This document shows positions 43,957 to 64,000 of a stretch of DNA of 64,000 nt, piece after piece (positions within the stretch are counted from its first letter, which is position 1; each line of letters begins with the position of its first letter). Made by a program: the position numbers and the translations under genes. The notes under the pieces were generated by a model. It made no database searches. It was not told the DNA's origin and saw only the letters and a program-made list of their open reading frames with translations. This DNA is from Daucus carota subsp. sativus (taxonomy: Eukaryota; Streptophyta; Magnoliopsida; Apiales; Apiaceae). The DNA lies in NCBI RefSeq assembly GCF_001625215.2, contig NC_030384.2, positions 30,802,527-30,866,526 of the forward strand. The letters run 5' to 3'.

Positions 43957-46009
43957 TCAAGGGATGTCTGTCACTCCAACAGCACATTCTTCAGCTTGTC
44001 TCTCCACAGGATCAAGAAGATGCTTTGTGAGCGTATCTTCCTTTAAACTGTTTTCCACCCTGGTTTCCTCACTTTTACCCCATAGAACTGTGTAGAGACC
44101 GATCACAATCAGAATTGCCCCCATGATTCTGCAGTCAAGAACTTGGCAGGTTAGATATATCAGAGAATACATGCATGTACTACATGGAAGTAATAATGAA
44201 GTGATCAGACCACCAAACTATATCCTTGGGAAATAAAACCTAACAAATGGTACTGTAAAATCGTGTAGCATAAAGCATTTAGTTCAAGCTTAGCCTTCCA
44301 TCATTGCAATGAAATTAAGACGGTTTCATGAAATGTATGCAGAACCTACTGTAACTTCCCACATGAATACGTATCCCAAGTGTCAAATTTGACAAATTTA
44401 AGAAAATGTTGCACTTTTTGCTCAAAATAAAGTGTATGAGTGTCTATACGCATGTCAGAATTTGTACTGAATTGTAAATATGAACATGAGCATACCCTCC
44501 AGAGTATAACTGATCACCAAGAACTATAAATGCCATAATAGCAACTAAAACGGTTTGCACTGGTTGGAAGATGGCAACGAAAACTGGACCTCCTTTGTAA
44601 ATGCACCATGTTTGGAGAGAAATGACTACTCCAGAGGCAACAATACCCTAAACAAAACACAATATAGTAATTTATTAAGAACGTGTATACATTCAAATGA
44701 ACAATACACACGTATATGATGTTGCAAAAGCACTTACAGCATATAAGATTGTAAATATCTCCTCCCCTGACTTGATTTGCCAATTCTTGGGATCCCTTTC
44801 GAAAAATGCTGCTATTATTAAGAACTGAATCAGTCCAAAAAAGCATGTAAATGATGTCAGTGATAGTTTAGCTGGATACTTCTTCACCACTGGAGCCTGG
44901 AAAATTAGAGAGACAATAGCTTAACAAATGTATCTTAGCATAGAGTGGTTATATGTGCATACACAAAGATATAAATTTTTAAGTTCAACTTGTAAAAGAG
45001 AAAAAAAAATATTAATGATATAGGAGAGTGAACTATTTGTAATCAGGTTAAATACCTGAAACACCATCCAACCAGCCCATGATAAGCAGTGTCCAAGAAT
45101 GTATATACAACCCCACGTATAGTTCTGCGTTTTATTGGCTAGGGAATGAACTTCTAGTGGTTGCTGCGACTGCTGGTTGTGTAGCAGAGGAGGACCTTTA
45201 TACAGGGTAATGATAGTTGCACCTCCTACGCTAGCAATTGTTCCAAGAATTTTGGCCAATCCATCCCTCCTCAAAATGTTAACCTTTTCTATTCTGGAAA
45301 CAACCATCACAAATAAAGGAATTAATACAAAAACATATTCCCGGAACTAGCTCTTTTCTGTATACAACATTTCATGTGTTCATATTTGTTCTATTTTCTT
45401 ACATATAATATTACCTTAAAGCAGAAGCCATGACAAAGGTTATTGCAGGCACAGAGTTTTGCATAGCAGATGCCAACGTTGGGGATGCATAGTACAATCC
45501 CAAGATATAAAATCCTTGATTTGCAGTAATTCTGATTATGGAAGGAATAAAAAGTATCAGTTAATAAACGGAAATGACTATGACACAGCTAGCTAAAGTG
45601 ATGTTGCTGCAATCTAGCTTACCCAACAAGTGCCAGCAAGAAAAACTGAACCAGTAAGGAAAACGTAAGAGGTGGCCTTTGATCCCTGAAAACTCAAAGA
45701 ACGCATAGTAAGAACTTGAAATTTCCAAATATCCTTTCACAAAAAAATAGTTCCAAGTATATTTTTATTGAATACTAGTTCTAATCATGTAAATTAACAG
45801 ATGTGAAGAACGTACTTCTCATAGAAATAAGCGAAAGGGCCTAGCAAGAGCAATGCAATGATGTTCCTATAGATTGGATAAACAACTTTGCTAACACCAA
45901 TGTTAAGTGCAACTCGAGAGACAATGTGAAACCCTGCATAGCAACACTGCAAAGTAAGCAATGCTATGAGAAGCTTCATTTTATCCGAAAAGAACATATG
46001 TTTCCCCAT
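43957..46009 (-). CDS. WAT1-2: WAT1-related EamA transporter-like protein
   Basis: Seven exons: 45816-46009, 45623-45685, 45415-45531, 45056-45293, 44738-44896, 44496-44647, 43957-44128 (1095 nt, 364 residues), all GT-AG, with internal exons of 63, 117, 159 and 152 nt identical in size to WAT1-1. Marks include GITANQGFYILGLYYASPTL, NSVPAITFVMASALR, TLYKGPP, a Gln-rich loop after it, and YTVLWGKSEE near the C-terminus. Residue identity to WAT1-1 is low by eye, so this is an old paralog pair in tandem, probably from different subclades. About ten membrane helices are expected; the substrate is unknown. It appears intact. Confidence 0.93.
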
Positions 46010-47876
46010 TCTTAAGATTCTCCCTTTTCTCTCTTCTTACTCTTGCACTTACAGTTTTGAAGTCTATACAAACACAAGACAGTGACTGCTATTTATAGAA
46101 GAACTGTACATCAATCATTTTCCTTCTAAAAAAAATTAATGCATAATTAGGTGCCAATACTATGGACAGAAACAAAATTGTTGATAAGTCATCTCAAGTC
46201 CATGTTAAGTTTAAAGTTGAAGGACCATGTTGTTCATTATTAGTACTTGGGGGACTCTTCTGCAAATAACTTCTTACATAAAAACATATGGAAAAGAACT
46301 GGCTTGTTTGCAACTTTGCTAATGATTTGCTAATCATATGTTTGAAATAATTAAATTTGATTGTTGACTAAAATTTGAACTCTGTGTAGGAGACAAATTG
46401 GAGGTAAAGCATGTTGTCCAGGCAGCTATGGCATATGATGAAAGACAGACTTCTTCTATTCATTGATTATGGCACAATCTTTCTCCCAAAATATATTACT
46501 TTTTGTTGGGTCTGACCATTATATATAATCACCAAACTAATATCACAGGCCACTTGAGATTAATTGTAATCATCTTCCATTAATATATAATTAGTGTTAA
46601 GCAGACACATGAGATTTTTTTGATTTTGTTTTGAACTTGTATACCAATGCCACCAGAATTTGGTACTAGCTTTTACCCTTTATTTCACGTTGCATAAATT
46701 TTTTTGGAAAATTATCTCATCTCCAAGACTACAAGAACCACATTCCAAAAAAAGTTTAACTATTATAAACTGCGTAAGATGAGTCGACTCTGTTTATCCA
46801 ACTGCAAATATGTTAAACAAATTTCCGAAAAAGAAGCCGAAAATGATAATTCAAAGGCCAAAGATAAATGAAACACTTAGAATTAGTTTAAACATCTTCA
46901 TCATCACTAACCTAACGAAAATCATAACTACTTAGATTTTGATGGTGTAACATCTCGTGATCATAATTGAGTCACAGGGGGAGCAAACTTGCTTCCCAAA
47001 AGAATAAATAAAGCTGAAAAATTGGGTAGCAATCAGAGATATCATGTGTCCTTCCAATGATTTTGCATATAATTGATTAGATGAAGTTTATAATAAGGAA
47101 CCGAAACACATGATGATAAGCTATATAGATACCATTTGTATATGTTGGCAATGCTAGATGAGCTGAAAGATGCCATGCCACCGAGACCAGACCGCGATGA
47201 ACATTGTATCTACAACTTCGTCATTGTATATATGTAGGAATTATAGCTGCAACTATAATGTTTCCTATCAACCCCAAGTATATGGCACAGTAACTGAAAT
47301 TAATAAAATTACGAAGATATTCTATCTTTCCAGTCCCTATAAAAGACTGCTTGTTGCAGCCCCATTTGGCAATAGAAAATAAACTGCAATAATTTACTAA
47401 TATGCTATGATTCATGCACTTAACAGAGTCTGATTACTGTATCACTGAGTGTCAGAATATAAATGGCAACTTGTTAGGAATTTGCCGTATTCATGAACCT
47501 TGTGGTTTATTCAATCAACTTGGCCCCCAAAAGGTTGCCACAGAGGTGCAAAGAACTTAGATTATGAGAATATTCCTTCATAACATATAATTTAAGAAAT
47601 TTTGTTCACGGTTCAATCAAACAACAGTATTGTAATATGAATTGAAAAGGTACACATATTTGGATGTCTTGAAATGAAACAATAATGTCTGATATACTAA
47701 TTTACAACCACTGATTTCACTAATGACATCAAACACTTCAATTAAGTATCTGACATCACTGAGGTACTGAAAGGCAGCCAACTTGTAGAACACAACATAA
47801 AAATAGTAGACATGTCCTAGTAACAAAGTTGCTTGGGCAAGAAAACTAATTATACAAGATTAGATTCTCGATTATG
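46010..47876. other. Intergenic between WAT1-2 and the PP2C gene
   Basis: Upstream region of WAT1-2 and downstream region of the phosphatase. No credible coding frame or repeat boundary was seen. Confidence 0.6.
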
Positions 47877-57518
<9,642 letters not shown>

Positions 57519-57720
57519 TTTCTGCTCTTAGATTTTTTGTTGCTTCGACAACTCTTTGACAATCCCTGGTTGATTACTCTCTTTTTTTTATGCTTTTAAC
57601 AGCACAAGACTACAATAGTAATTTTTTCTCGCAGGTCAAAACTATGTATTTTACATTTTTCTCCGAAATTACCAGCATTCGCCATTCTGCATTAGAAATG
57701 TGACGCAGGTCGAGAATAAA

Positions 57721-58220
57721 GGATTGTATTTAATCGGGATTTTAATGAATTGTTTTTAATTTTTAGATTTTTAGATTTTAAAGAATTTTATCTAATTTTG
57801 ATTTTATACGGATTCTTAGTAAAAAGTAGCAGGTTGATATAGATTTTTTAAAATTTAAGCACATGTTTTCAAAATCTCATAATTTTTGGTGAGATTTTAA
57901 AAAATTTAAAATACACTTAACAAATTAATCTCACAAAATCCATCAATTTGTGAAGTACAAAAAAATTCATCAATATTTGAATATCATCATATTTTAATAA
58001 ATTTTAAACAATATCAATTGAATATCATTGGATTTTTAAGCATAATTTGAAATTCTGGTTGAATTTTGATTTGTTGTCGTGCTACGTAATACCACTAGAT
58101 TTTGTAGTAAAATCTCAATTGAATTCCTCAAAAGTTTGATACATTTTTTAAGATCCGAATTATATGCCCTCGAATTTCATGAATGAAAAACAATTTTTTA
58201 AAATCTTAATGGAATACACC
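57721..58220. mobile_element. Possible long-TIR MITE upstream of the PP2C gene
   Basis: GGATTGTATTTAATCGGGAT on the left and, in reverse, GGTGTATTCCATTAAGATTT on the right share a TGTATT...GATTTTAA...AATTGTTTTT pattern over about 40 bp. No target duplication seen. It starts about 200 bp before the PP2C start codon. Confidence 0.4.
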
Positions 58221-58786
58221 TCTGGAAGAGTAATATTTTGTTTCTTATTTTTCTTTTCTGGAAGACTCATTTTGCAGTCTGAGATATGGTATCACGTGTT
58301 ACTCATTCCGAGATAGGGTATCTATTAGGAATATGGTGTTTTTTAATGATAAAACAAAATACTTGGCATAATTTTGTATAAGTAAATGTAGATGATTAAT
58401 GGATAACATATTATCTCGTTTCCGTTGATCAGGTACTCATCAGCGAATGATATATTTTGTAACAAAATATGTGCTTTATAAATCAGCAATTCATAGGACA
58501 CGTTAATCAACAAATATAGTTTTGATTTATCAATAGATGTGTGGTTAGGATGATAAATTATAAATTTTAAATGTCATGTAAATTACTCAAGTGAAGTGAA
58601 GATCAACTGCTATATCAAAGCTATCAACGGATGAAGAATAAAAGTTCAATAACTATTATCCAAATCCATCAACGGCTAGTGAAGAACAAGTTATCGGCTA
58701 ATAACTATGGAACCTATCAACGGCTAATCATTGAAGCTATCAATACTACTTAAATAACTTATCAATGGGTAACTTTGAGTTTATTA
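58221..58786. other. Intergenic, degenerate short repeats
   Basis: No gene. Imperfect repeats of ATCAACGGCTAAT type occur near 58620-58760. Confidence 0.55.
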
Positions 58787-59066
58787 CTCCCTCTGTCCCT
58801 CTAAATTCCTTACAGTTTTCTCTTTTGGATGTCCCCCTCATTTCTTTACATTACAAAATTTTCTAAAATAGTTAATGGGTCCCACCACTTTCCCACTTTT
58901 TCTTCCTTTTCACACTACTTTTACTCCACTATCTCCCTTTTATATATTAAAAATCAATGGGTCCCATCACTTCACCCACTTTTCTTTCTCTTTTCCACTA
59001 CTTTATACATATTTCTTAATCTCCGTGCCCAAACTCAATGTAAACTATTGAGGGGGGCGGAGGGAG
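58787..59066. mobile_element. Stowaway-like MITE
   Basis: TA duplicates at 58785-58786 and 59067-59068. The left end is CTCCCTCTGTCCCTC and the right end in reverse CTCCCTCCGCCCCCC. It is 280 bp, the third member of this family in the window. Confidence 0.88.
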
Positions 59067-59201
59067 TAGTTGATAAGTATTGTTTAATGAATAAAACAAG
59101 TGTCACGTGGGTAAGTTGATCAAATAAAGTACAATTTTGGAACATAGTTAAACACATATTTGAATCTTATATTTATAATATAAAGGAGGGTCTTGAATGG
59201 A

Positions 59202-59211
59202 TGACGTGTCA
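59202..59211. promoter_or_regulatory. ACGT-core (ABRE/G-box-like) near-palindrome
   Basis: TGACGTGTCA lies at the start of the pyrimidine-rich leader of the 59-62 kb locus. GACGTGTC is a known bZIP (ABA-responsive) binding form. It is a single occurrence, so regulation is only inferred. Confidence 0.35.
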
Positions 59212-59219
59212 TGTCTTAG

Positions 59220-61677
59220 GATCCTCCCTCTAATTTTTCTCTTTTTCTAGCACTTCCGGATTTTTGCTGTTTTCGTTTTATTGAAACCCTTTTTTAAAAT
59301 CTCATTAATTATTCAGTTACAGAATTTTGGCTTTTCATTTTGCACGATCTTTTGCTTTCCATGCCTTCAGAGCCAGTCTGAGCCAGTCTTCTCTCTCAAT
59401 CACTTTTATCGTCACAGTCATCACCTTTCTTCTAAGGGTTTTCAGTTCATCTTTTCATTATGCAGAGGTAATTCTCAAGCTCTCTCCTTTTTTTAGTGCT
59501 TGCATGTATTGATATGTTGTATATATTGATTTAGAGGGGTTCAATTTGTGATTTTCATTTCATCAGTTTTTTGGGTTCTGTGTTTATCAATTTGGTGATT
59601 CTTTGATGGGTGTTTTGGATTTTTGATTTTCTTGGTGTCTCTGGATTGTGATCTTTTTGTGTTCTTCAAATTTAGTTTTTCACATTTTTTTAGTGTTTTA
59701 GACTACTTTATCACCTGGGTTTTTTCTGTTATGGCCGAAATTTGACTTCTAAGGAGCCTCATGAGGGTGATCACTGTTGAATGCGGCCTTGGTGCTTCAG
59801 ATACCTGTTTTCATGAATATAAGGTACTTGAATTCTGTATAATGTGCATGAAATTTCCGATGAAAATGTCGAATTTTGTATGTTTCTTTACAAGGATTTG
59901 TGTTGCAATTTATGCTTTGATGATGGATTCATCTTAAGATTAGAGACTTTCTTAATCTGCAGAAGCTTTTTGGTTTAAAAGTCTGCTATAATGTTATCAG
60001 CAAGTGATTAGTGATATATGGCATCTTCCAAAATCCTCCTTTTAGGTATTCCTGTTTTTCTAGTACTCCTCTGTTTTCTCTTTTTTTAGTGTGTATTTTA
60101 ATTCTCTGTTTCTATAGCTTATTAATTACTATCGGTTACTGATTCCTTATTTTCCATTTCGCGCATCCTTTTGCGTTTCATGCCTCCGGGGCTTTTCTAC
60201 GAGTTTGCCGCTCTCTTTCTCTGCAATTCTAACTCTCGCTCCTTCTATCCGTTCTTTTTAGTTCGATCTCATTTTGTTTGCTTCTTTATTTGAATTTCAG
60301 GCTTTTAGGTGATAAGCCTCCGTTCTCACAGCAGAATTTACAAGGCCAAGGAATGGATCCTGGTTAAGGTGATAAGTCTTCCCATATTTGTTCTCTTATC
60401 ACATTATTCTCTAATTCAGTTTCTGAATGGTGATCAATAGTGATTGTGACAGGATGGCTATCTTCTTATTTCCAAATTCTTTGATTTTCTAGCTTTTTTA
60501 TATTTTGTTGATCAAATTTTTTCCTAGCTTCTTTATATTTTGTTGGTCAATTTTTTCCTTTACAGATTCGGGACAATGAAAGGTTAATATGATCGGATCG
60601 TCTGGTGACTCTTTACTGTCTAGCAGTATAGTCTTGATTAACCATTGCCCAGTCATCTCCGAGCATATGCACTGTATGTGAAAATATTATAACAACAACT
60701 TTTTCCGTGATCTCTGTCTACTTAAAAAAGTAATTACCCAGGTGGAGGCAGATGATCCTGCTACTATTAATGCCATCAAAGTGTCTGCTGCTGTTCAACT
60801 CAAGGTTCTGCTCTTTCTTTTTATATTTATCTACTTCTTTCTATTCTTTTGTTTACTCTTAAATTTTGTTTAAGTTGATAGCTTTGCTGATATGGGTTCC
60901 GGATTGAATGTTGTGCCATGTGACTTTTTTTGTTAGTTTTGTTTGAGTTGATTGTTTTTGTGTATGTGTGATCTGATTGTGTTAGAGGGAAGTTTTCAGA
61001 GCTAAAGTTGTTATTTTCTTCACCACTTTCTAATTGTTAGTATAAATTATTATTGTTTTTTACGGTGATCATAACCGCTGATTTTCTGAGCCAGTAGGCT
61101 GATTTTTCTTTCACGGATGATGAGTAATTGATTGTCGCAAACAAGTTCTGATCTTTTCTTCAACTGGGCTTGGCTCAAGTTTGGGTTGTTTCCACTGTGT
61201 GTGTGTGTGTGTGCACGAGTGGTTTTTAACTTTGAGTGGTTACTAAATTTATATTATCATTTTGGTCTTCTTGAGTTTTGTTCATCAGATAGGATTTTAG
61301 GCTAATTTAAAAAAGGCCTTTGTCTTTATTACGGTTTGGGAGTTGGATTTGGTTGGAACGTCCTAATTTATGGTAATTTTATGTTGACATGATTACATGT
61401 TTGTTAAGTGAGTCAAGGTTTGTGTGGTCAAATTCTAGATTAATTTGGAGAAAGATTGAGGACTGTTGTGGATTATTCGGTGATTTCAGTATACAGAGCT
61501 TTGGGGTTTCTTATGAAATGTTAATTTATTTTGTGAGGGTCGATTGAGTAGAGTGGAATTTCAGTATACATGTGGTCACTGCAAATCTCCCCAAATTTTG
61601 ACTAGAAGTTAATATTGATTTAACTTATTCATTGGAATTTATATTGGTTGGGGGACTAGATTATTGTATTTGAAACT
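59220..61677 (+). other. Long 5' leader with candidate non-coding exons
   Basis: T-rich sequence with several exon-like islands, for example one ending CATTATGCAGAG|GTAATT near 59467, one ending CCTGGTTAAG|GTGATA near 60369, and 60742-60804 (after CCCAG, before GTTCTG). It is likely 5' UTR and introns of the downstream locus. Two stretches (about 59305-59375 and 60120-60200) resemble each other (TTTGC then TTCATGCCT), pointing to an old leader duplication. No long coding frame exists. Confidence 0.5.
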
Positions 61678-62318
61678 ATGGCCGTCTCTTTAACTAGATT
61701 TTCTTGGTGGGTATGGGGTGGAAAAGAGAAAGAGCCTGTTGTGCATAATGGTTCTTCACTGAACTCCTCTTCTGATTGGGGTTTGGGGATGAGGGAAATG
61801 GATTTTTTGGAAATTTTCATCTGCAAAGGGGGCTAAGATGGCTTCTTCAAGTAGGAAAATCAAGAAGAAATGGAACAGTAGGGAGGAAATGAGAATTGGT
61901 AAAGAGTATGACGTTTTGGTGCCATCAGACGGTGTTTGTTTGTGCGGTTCTGAATCCAATGATTCGGGCTGGTCGATTGGGTGGCTGGAACCACATGCCC
62001 CTGATTTCCAGAGTGATGATGAGGCCGATGATAGCTTTGCTGTGCTGGTTCCTTGCTACAGAAATGATCTTAAGGAATCAGAGGACATGGCAAATAACCA
62101 GTTATTGACTTAAAAGAGTCCCTCGGCTGAGCATTCTGATGGCAAGTATATGAAATGATGTTTGGTATCACTGATTTTGTTCATGAATCTGTAATCTCTT
62201 CTTGTATCTATTCGTTTATTTTTCCCTTCTGTTTATGTTAAACTGAATAGCTTCCTACACTTTTGCAGAGCGCCAAAAGTACATGCAGCAGTGGCTTTCA
62301 TCTCTTCAGAACTTCTAA
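61678..62318 (+). pseudogene. Small conserved plant protein gene, apparently broken
   Basis: ATG at 61678 opens a frame reading MAVSLTRFSWWVWGGKEKEP that stops at 61834-61836. A +1-shifted frame continues as KFSSAKGAKMASSSRKIKKK from about 61811 (own ATG at 61838), through GSESNDSGWSIGWLEPHAPD and DDSFAVLVPCY, to TAA at 62111-62113. Past that stop the same frame runs to 62141, then a GC-AG intron (62142-62268, donor GCAAGT) joins exon 2 (62269-62318), encoding RQKYMQQWLSSLQNF and a stop. I recall plant homologues of unknown function having these blocks in one frame, so one extra base near 61808-61810 and the TAA look like real lesions. A 91-residue product from 61838 remains possible. Confidence 0.65.
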
Positions 62319-62903
62319 ACCCTGCAAATATGCTGCTTGCTCTTGCTTAAATACACTGTGCTGTGAAACCACCTGATTTCACCTAAAGTAGTTTGTCATG
62401 CATGATCTGTTTTGCGTTCCCTTGGCAAGCCATGTTTTGCATCCTCTTTGTCTTTCTCCTTGACGTGGTATCTATGATATGAGTTTGCATTATCGATTGG
62501 TATTGATCAGAACTATATTCTTGGGACTAATCCTCTTTGTTTTAAAACTGGTTTGTACGTTCTTCGTTGTATTTTCTTAGTTTTTGTTTTTTTTTTTGGA
62601 GGTTTGTTCAGGTGTTTGTTTTGTTTTAATTTGAGGGAGTCCTCTCTAACATTTATGTATAGTGTTCTTCCTAATTTTTATATTATATGAGGTATCTTTA
62701 TATTATATGAGGTATCTTTCTCATTTGCTCACAAAAAAAAATAATTAAATTGCAATATAGTTAAATGTTTGATTCACTCTTACACTCTTTATAGCTATCA
62801 ATTTTTTTTTTATATCCTCACAACAAACACAAAATAAAAGGACTCAGAAATTATAAGTCGTAAGAATTTTAAAAAATATATATATTATATTTTTTTTTTC
62901 ACT
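62319..62903. other. 3' flank, no gene
   Basis: Likely 3' UTR of the preceding locus, then AT-rich DNA. A 21-bp direct repeat pair (TTTATATTATATGAGGTATC, about 62677-62718) and a palindrome-bearing GGAGTCCTCTC motif at about 62636-62646 are present. Confidence 0.5.
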
Positions 62904-62929
62904 CGCGCGAAGCGCGTTTCTTTCACTAG
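62904..62929 (+). mobile_element. Helitron 3' terminus
   Basis: Stem CGCGC-GAA-GCGCG (62904-62916) is followed by TTTCTTTCA and CTAG (62926-62929), then T. It differs in hairpin from the terminus at 799, so it is a separate family. The 5' end was not found. Confidence 0.7.
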
Positions 62930-64000
62930 TTATATCATATTAAAGAACTGGAAACTTCCCATTTCTACTTAGTATTTGAGTATAAAAAAATACAATATGC
63001 CACAAGACATATATTTTCAAGAATGTACAAGTTAAAGGAATGAGCATAGAAGCTGTTTTTGTTAGATACAAAAAGCTAGTTTATTTGTTTTCTAATAAAG
63101 AATTTAATTTTGAGATATATAACCAAGTAATGTTTTATTTTAAACATATCCATCACACGGAGAAAGAAGAGTATTGCTTAGAATTGTTAAGAAAAATCTT
63201 GTACAAGCAAACTGTCAATTTTCATATCGTATGTAGTTGTGTTGATTAAACACAAAAAAGTTCATCAATATAAAAATCTCTAAGACGGAGAAACATTGTA
63301 TGTATGTAGTTGTGTTGTGTTAGGAATTCGTTTTCATTTACAGATTATCGATTTTAAGTTTGTAATTCGAAATCTAACTCCAACAAGTTCAAGGGATATA
63401 TGCGTATTATATAAACATCAAGGGTGCTATAAATCTAACACAATGGTTAGTTACAATGACAACAAATCACAACTATCTAAGCTCTAGCTTTTTACGAATC
63501 TATCTCTCTACCTTTGCTTAATGTTTGTGAGTGTGTAGTGTGCATAATGAGTATTATATATTGTTGATTTCAAATGAAACTGACACTACTTGACTATTTA
63601 TAAGCTTCCATTCTAACCATAAGCGGTTAAGCAGTTGGTTCCTTGGGCAGCTTGTATATATATATGTATAAGAGAGTTGGTGCTTGACTTGTCTATACAT
63701 ACATCAAGTGGCACCACTTCACATTACTTAGACCAATATGCCTAATAAAGTTTATTGTTTTGACATTTTGTTCAATAGTGGGACTTTTTATGAGTTGATA
63801 GTGTCATTTAAACTGTTAGTAGTAAGATGTAATTCCGCATCAAGGAACCAAAAAAAAAAAATTATTTCCAGAAACATTCAAAACATCAAATTTTAATTTT
63901 GCAAGGTTCATCATTCTTATATGTATAATAAATATTTTAAACATGACATATCAATATTTCGAGTTAATACACAAACAATTAAATATCTATACAGTATGAA
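62930..64000. other. AT-rich intergenic DNA, no gene
   Basis: Short open frames at 63040-63249 and 63296-63487 have no recognisable domain and read like background. Confidence 0.6.

Noticed and set aside
10463-46009. GT61 array plus WAT1 pair as a functional biosynthetic cluster
   Set aside because: Adjacency and one shared duplication explain the layout; nothing in the sequence links the two functions.
63040-63487. Two short ORFs at the right edge
   Set aside because: No domain, low-complexity composition, no conserved context.

Overview
This is nuclear DNA from a flowering plant, almost certainly a eudicot. Introns are short, AT-rich and GT-AG, the gene families are plant-specific, and non-autonomous transposons are dense (hAT, Mutator, PIF/Harbinger, Stowaway, Helitron, a TRIM and a SINE). 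I cannot name the genus from the sequence.

Layout. 1-10.4 kb is gene-free and full of elements: a Helitron 3' end, a 3.0-kb hAT element with an 8-bp target duplication and a remnant transposase, a Mutator-type MITE with a 10-bp duplication, and a hAT MITE nested in another MITE. 10.4-39.6 kb is a tandem array of GT61 (DUF563) Golgi glycosyltransferases, all on the plus strand: seven apparently intact genes (here GT61-1, -2, -3, -4, -6, -7, -8), one broken full-length copy (psi5) and three C-terminal fragments (A1, A2, A3). 40.1-46.0 kb holds two seven-exon WAT1-related (EamA/MtN21) transporter-like genes on the minus strand. 47.9-57.5 kb is a ten-exon PP2C phosphatase gene, minus strand, whose 3.9-kb last intron carries a Stowaway MITE, a degenerate repeat array and a piece of organellar DNA that includes part of plastid rpoB. 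59.2-62.3 kb is a plus-strand locus for a small conserved plant protein; it has a GC-AG intron and looks broken. A Helitron 3' end lies at 62.9 kb.

How the parts relate. The array is a record of birth-and-death evolution. GT61-4, psi5 and GT61-7 are closest to each other, and each is followed by a fragment of a GT61-2-type gene. GT61-6 and GT61-8 are closest to each other, and each is followed by WAT1 sequence: a fragment after 6, the real gene after 8. This implies a large tandem duplication that reached into the neighbouring WAT1 gene; its junction is visible near 32.77 kb. Because the copies align so well, many insertions can be checked against an empty paralogous site inside the same window.

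I found no sign of a wholly new biological system. The strongest material is the array's structural history, the repeat-built stem exons of GT61-1 and GT61-2, the cluster of insertions in the GT61-7 intron, and the organellar insert. All coordinates and splice sites were worked out by eye.
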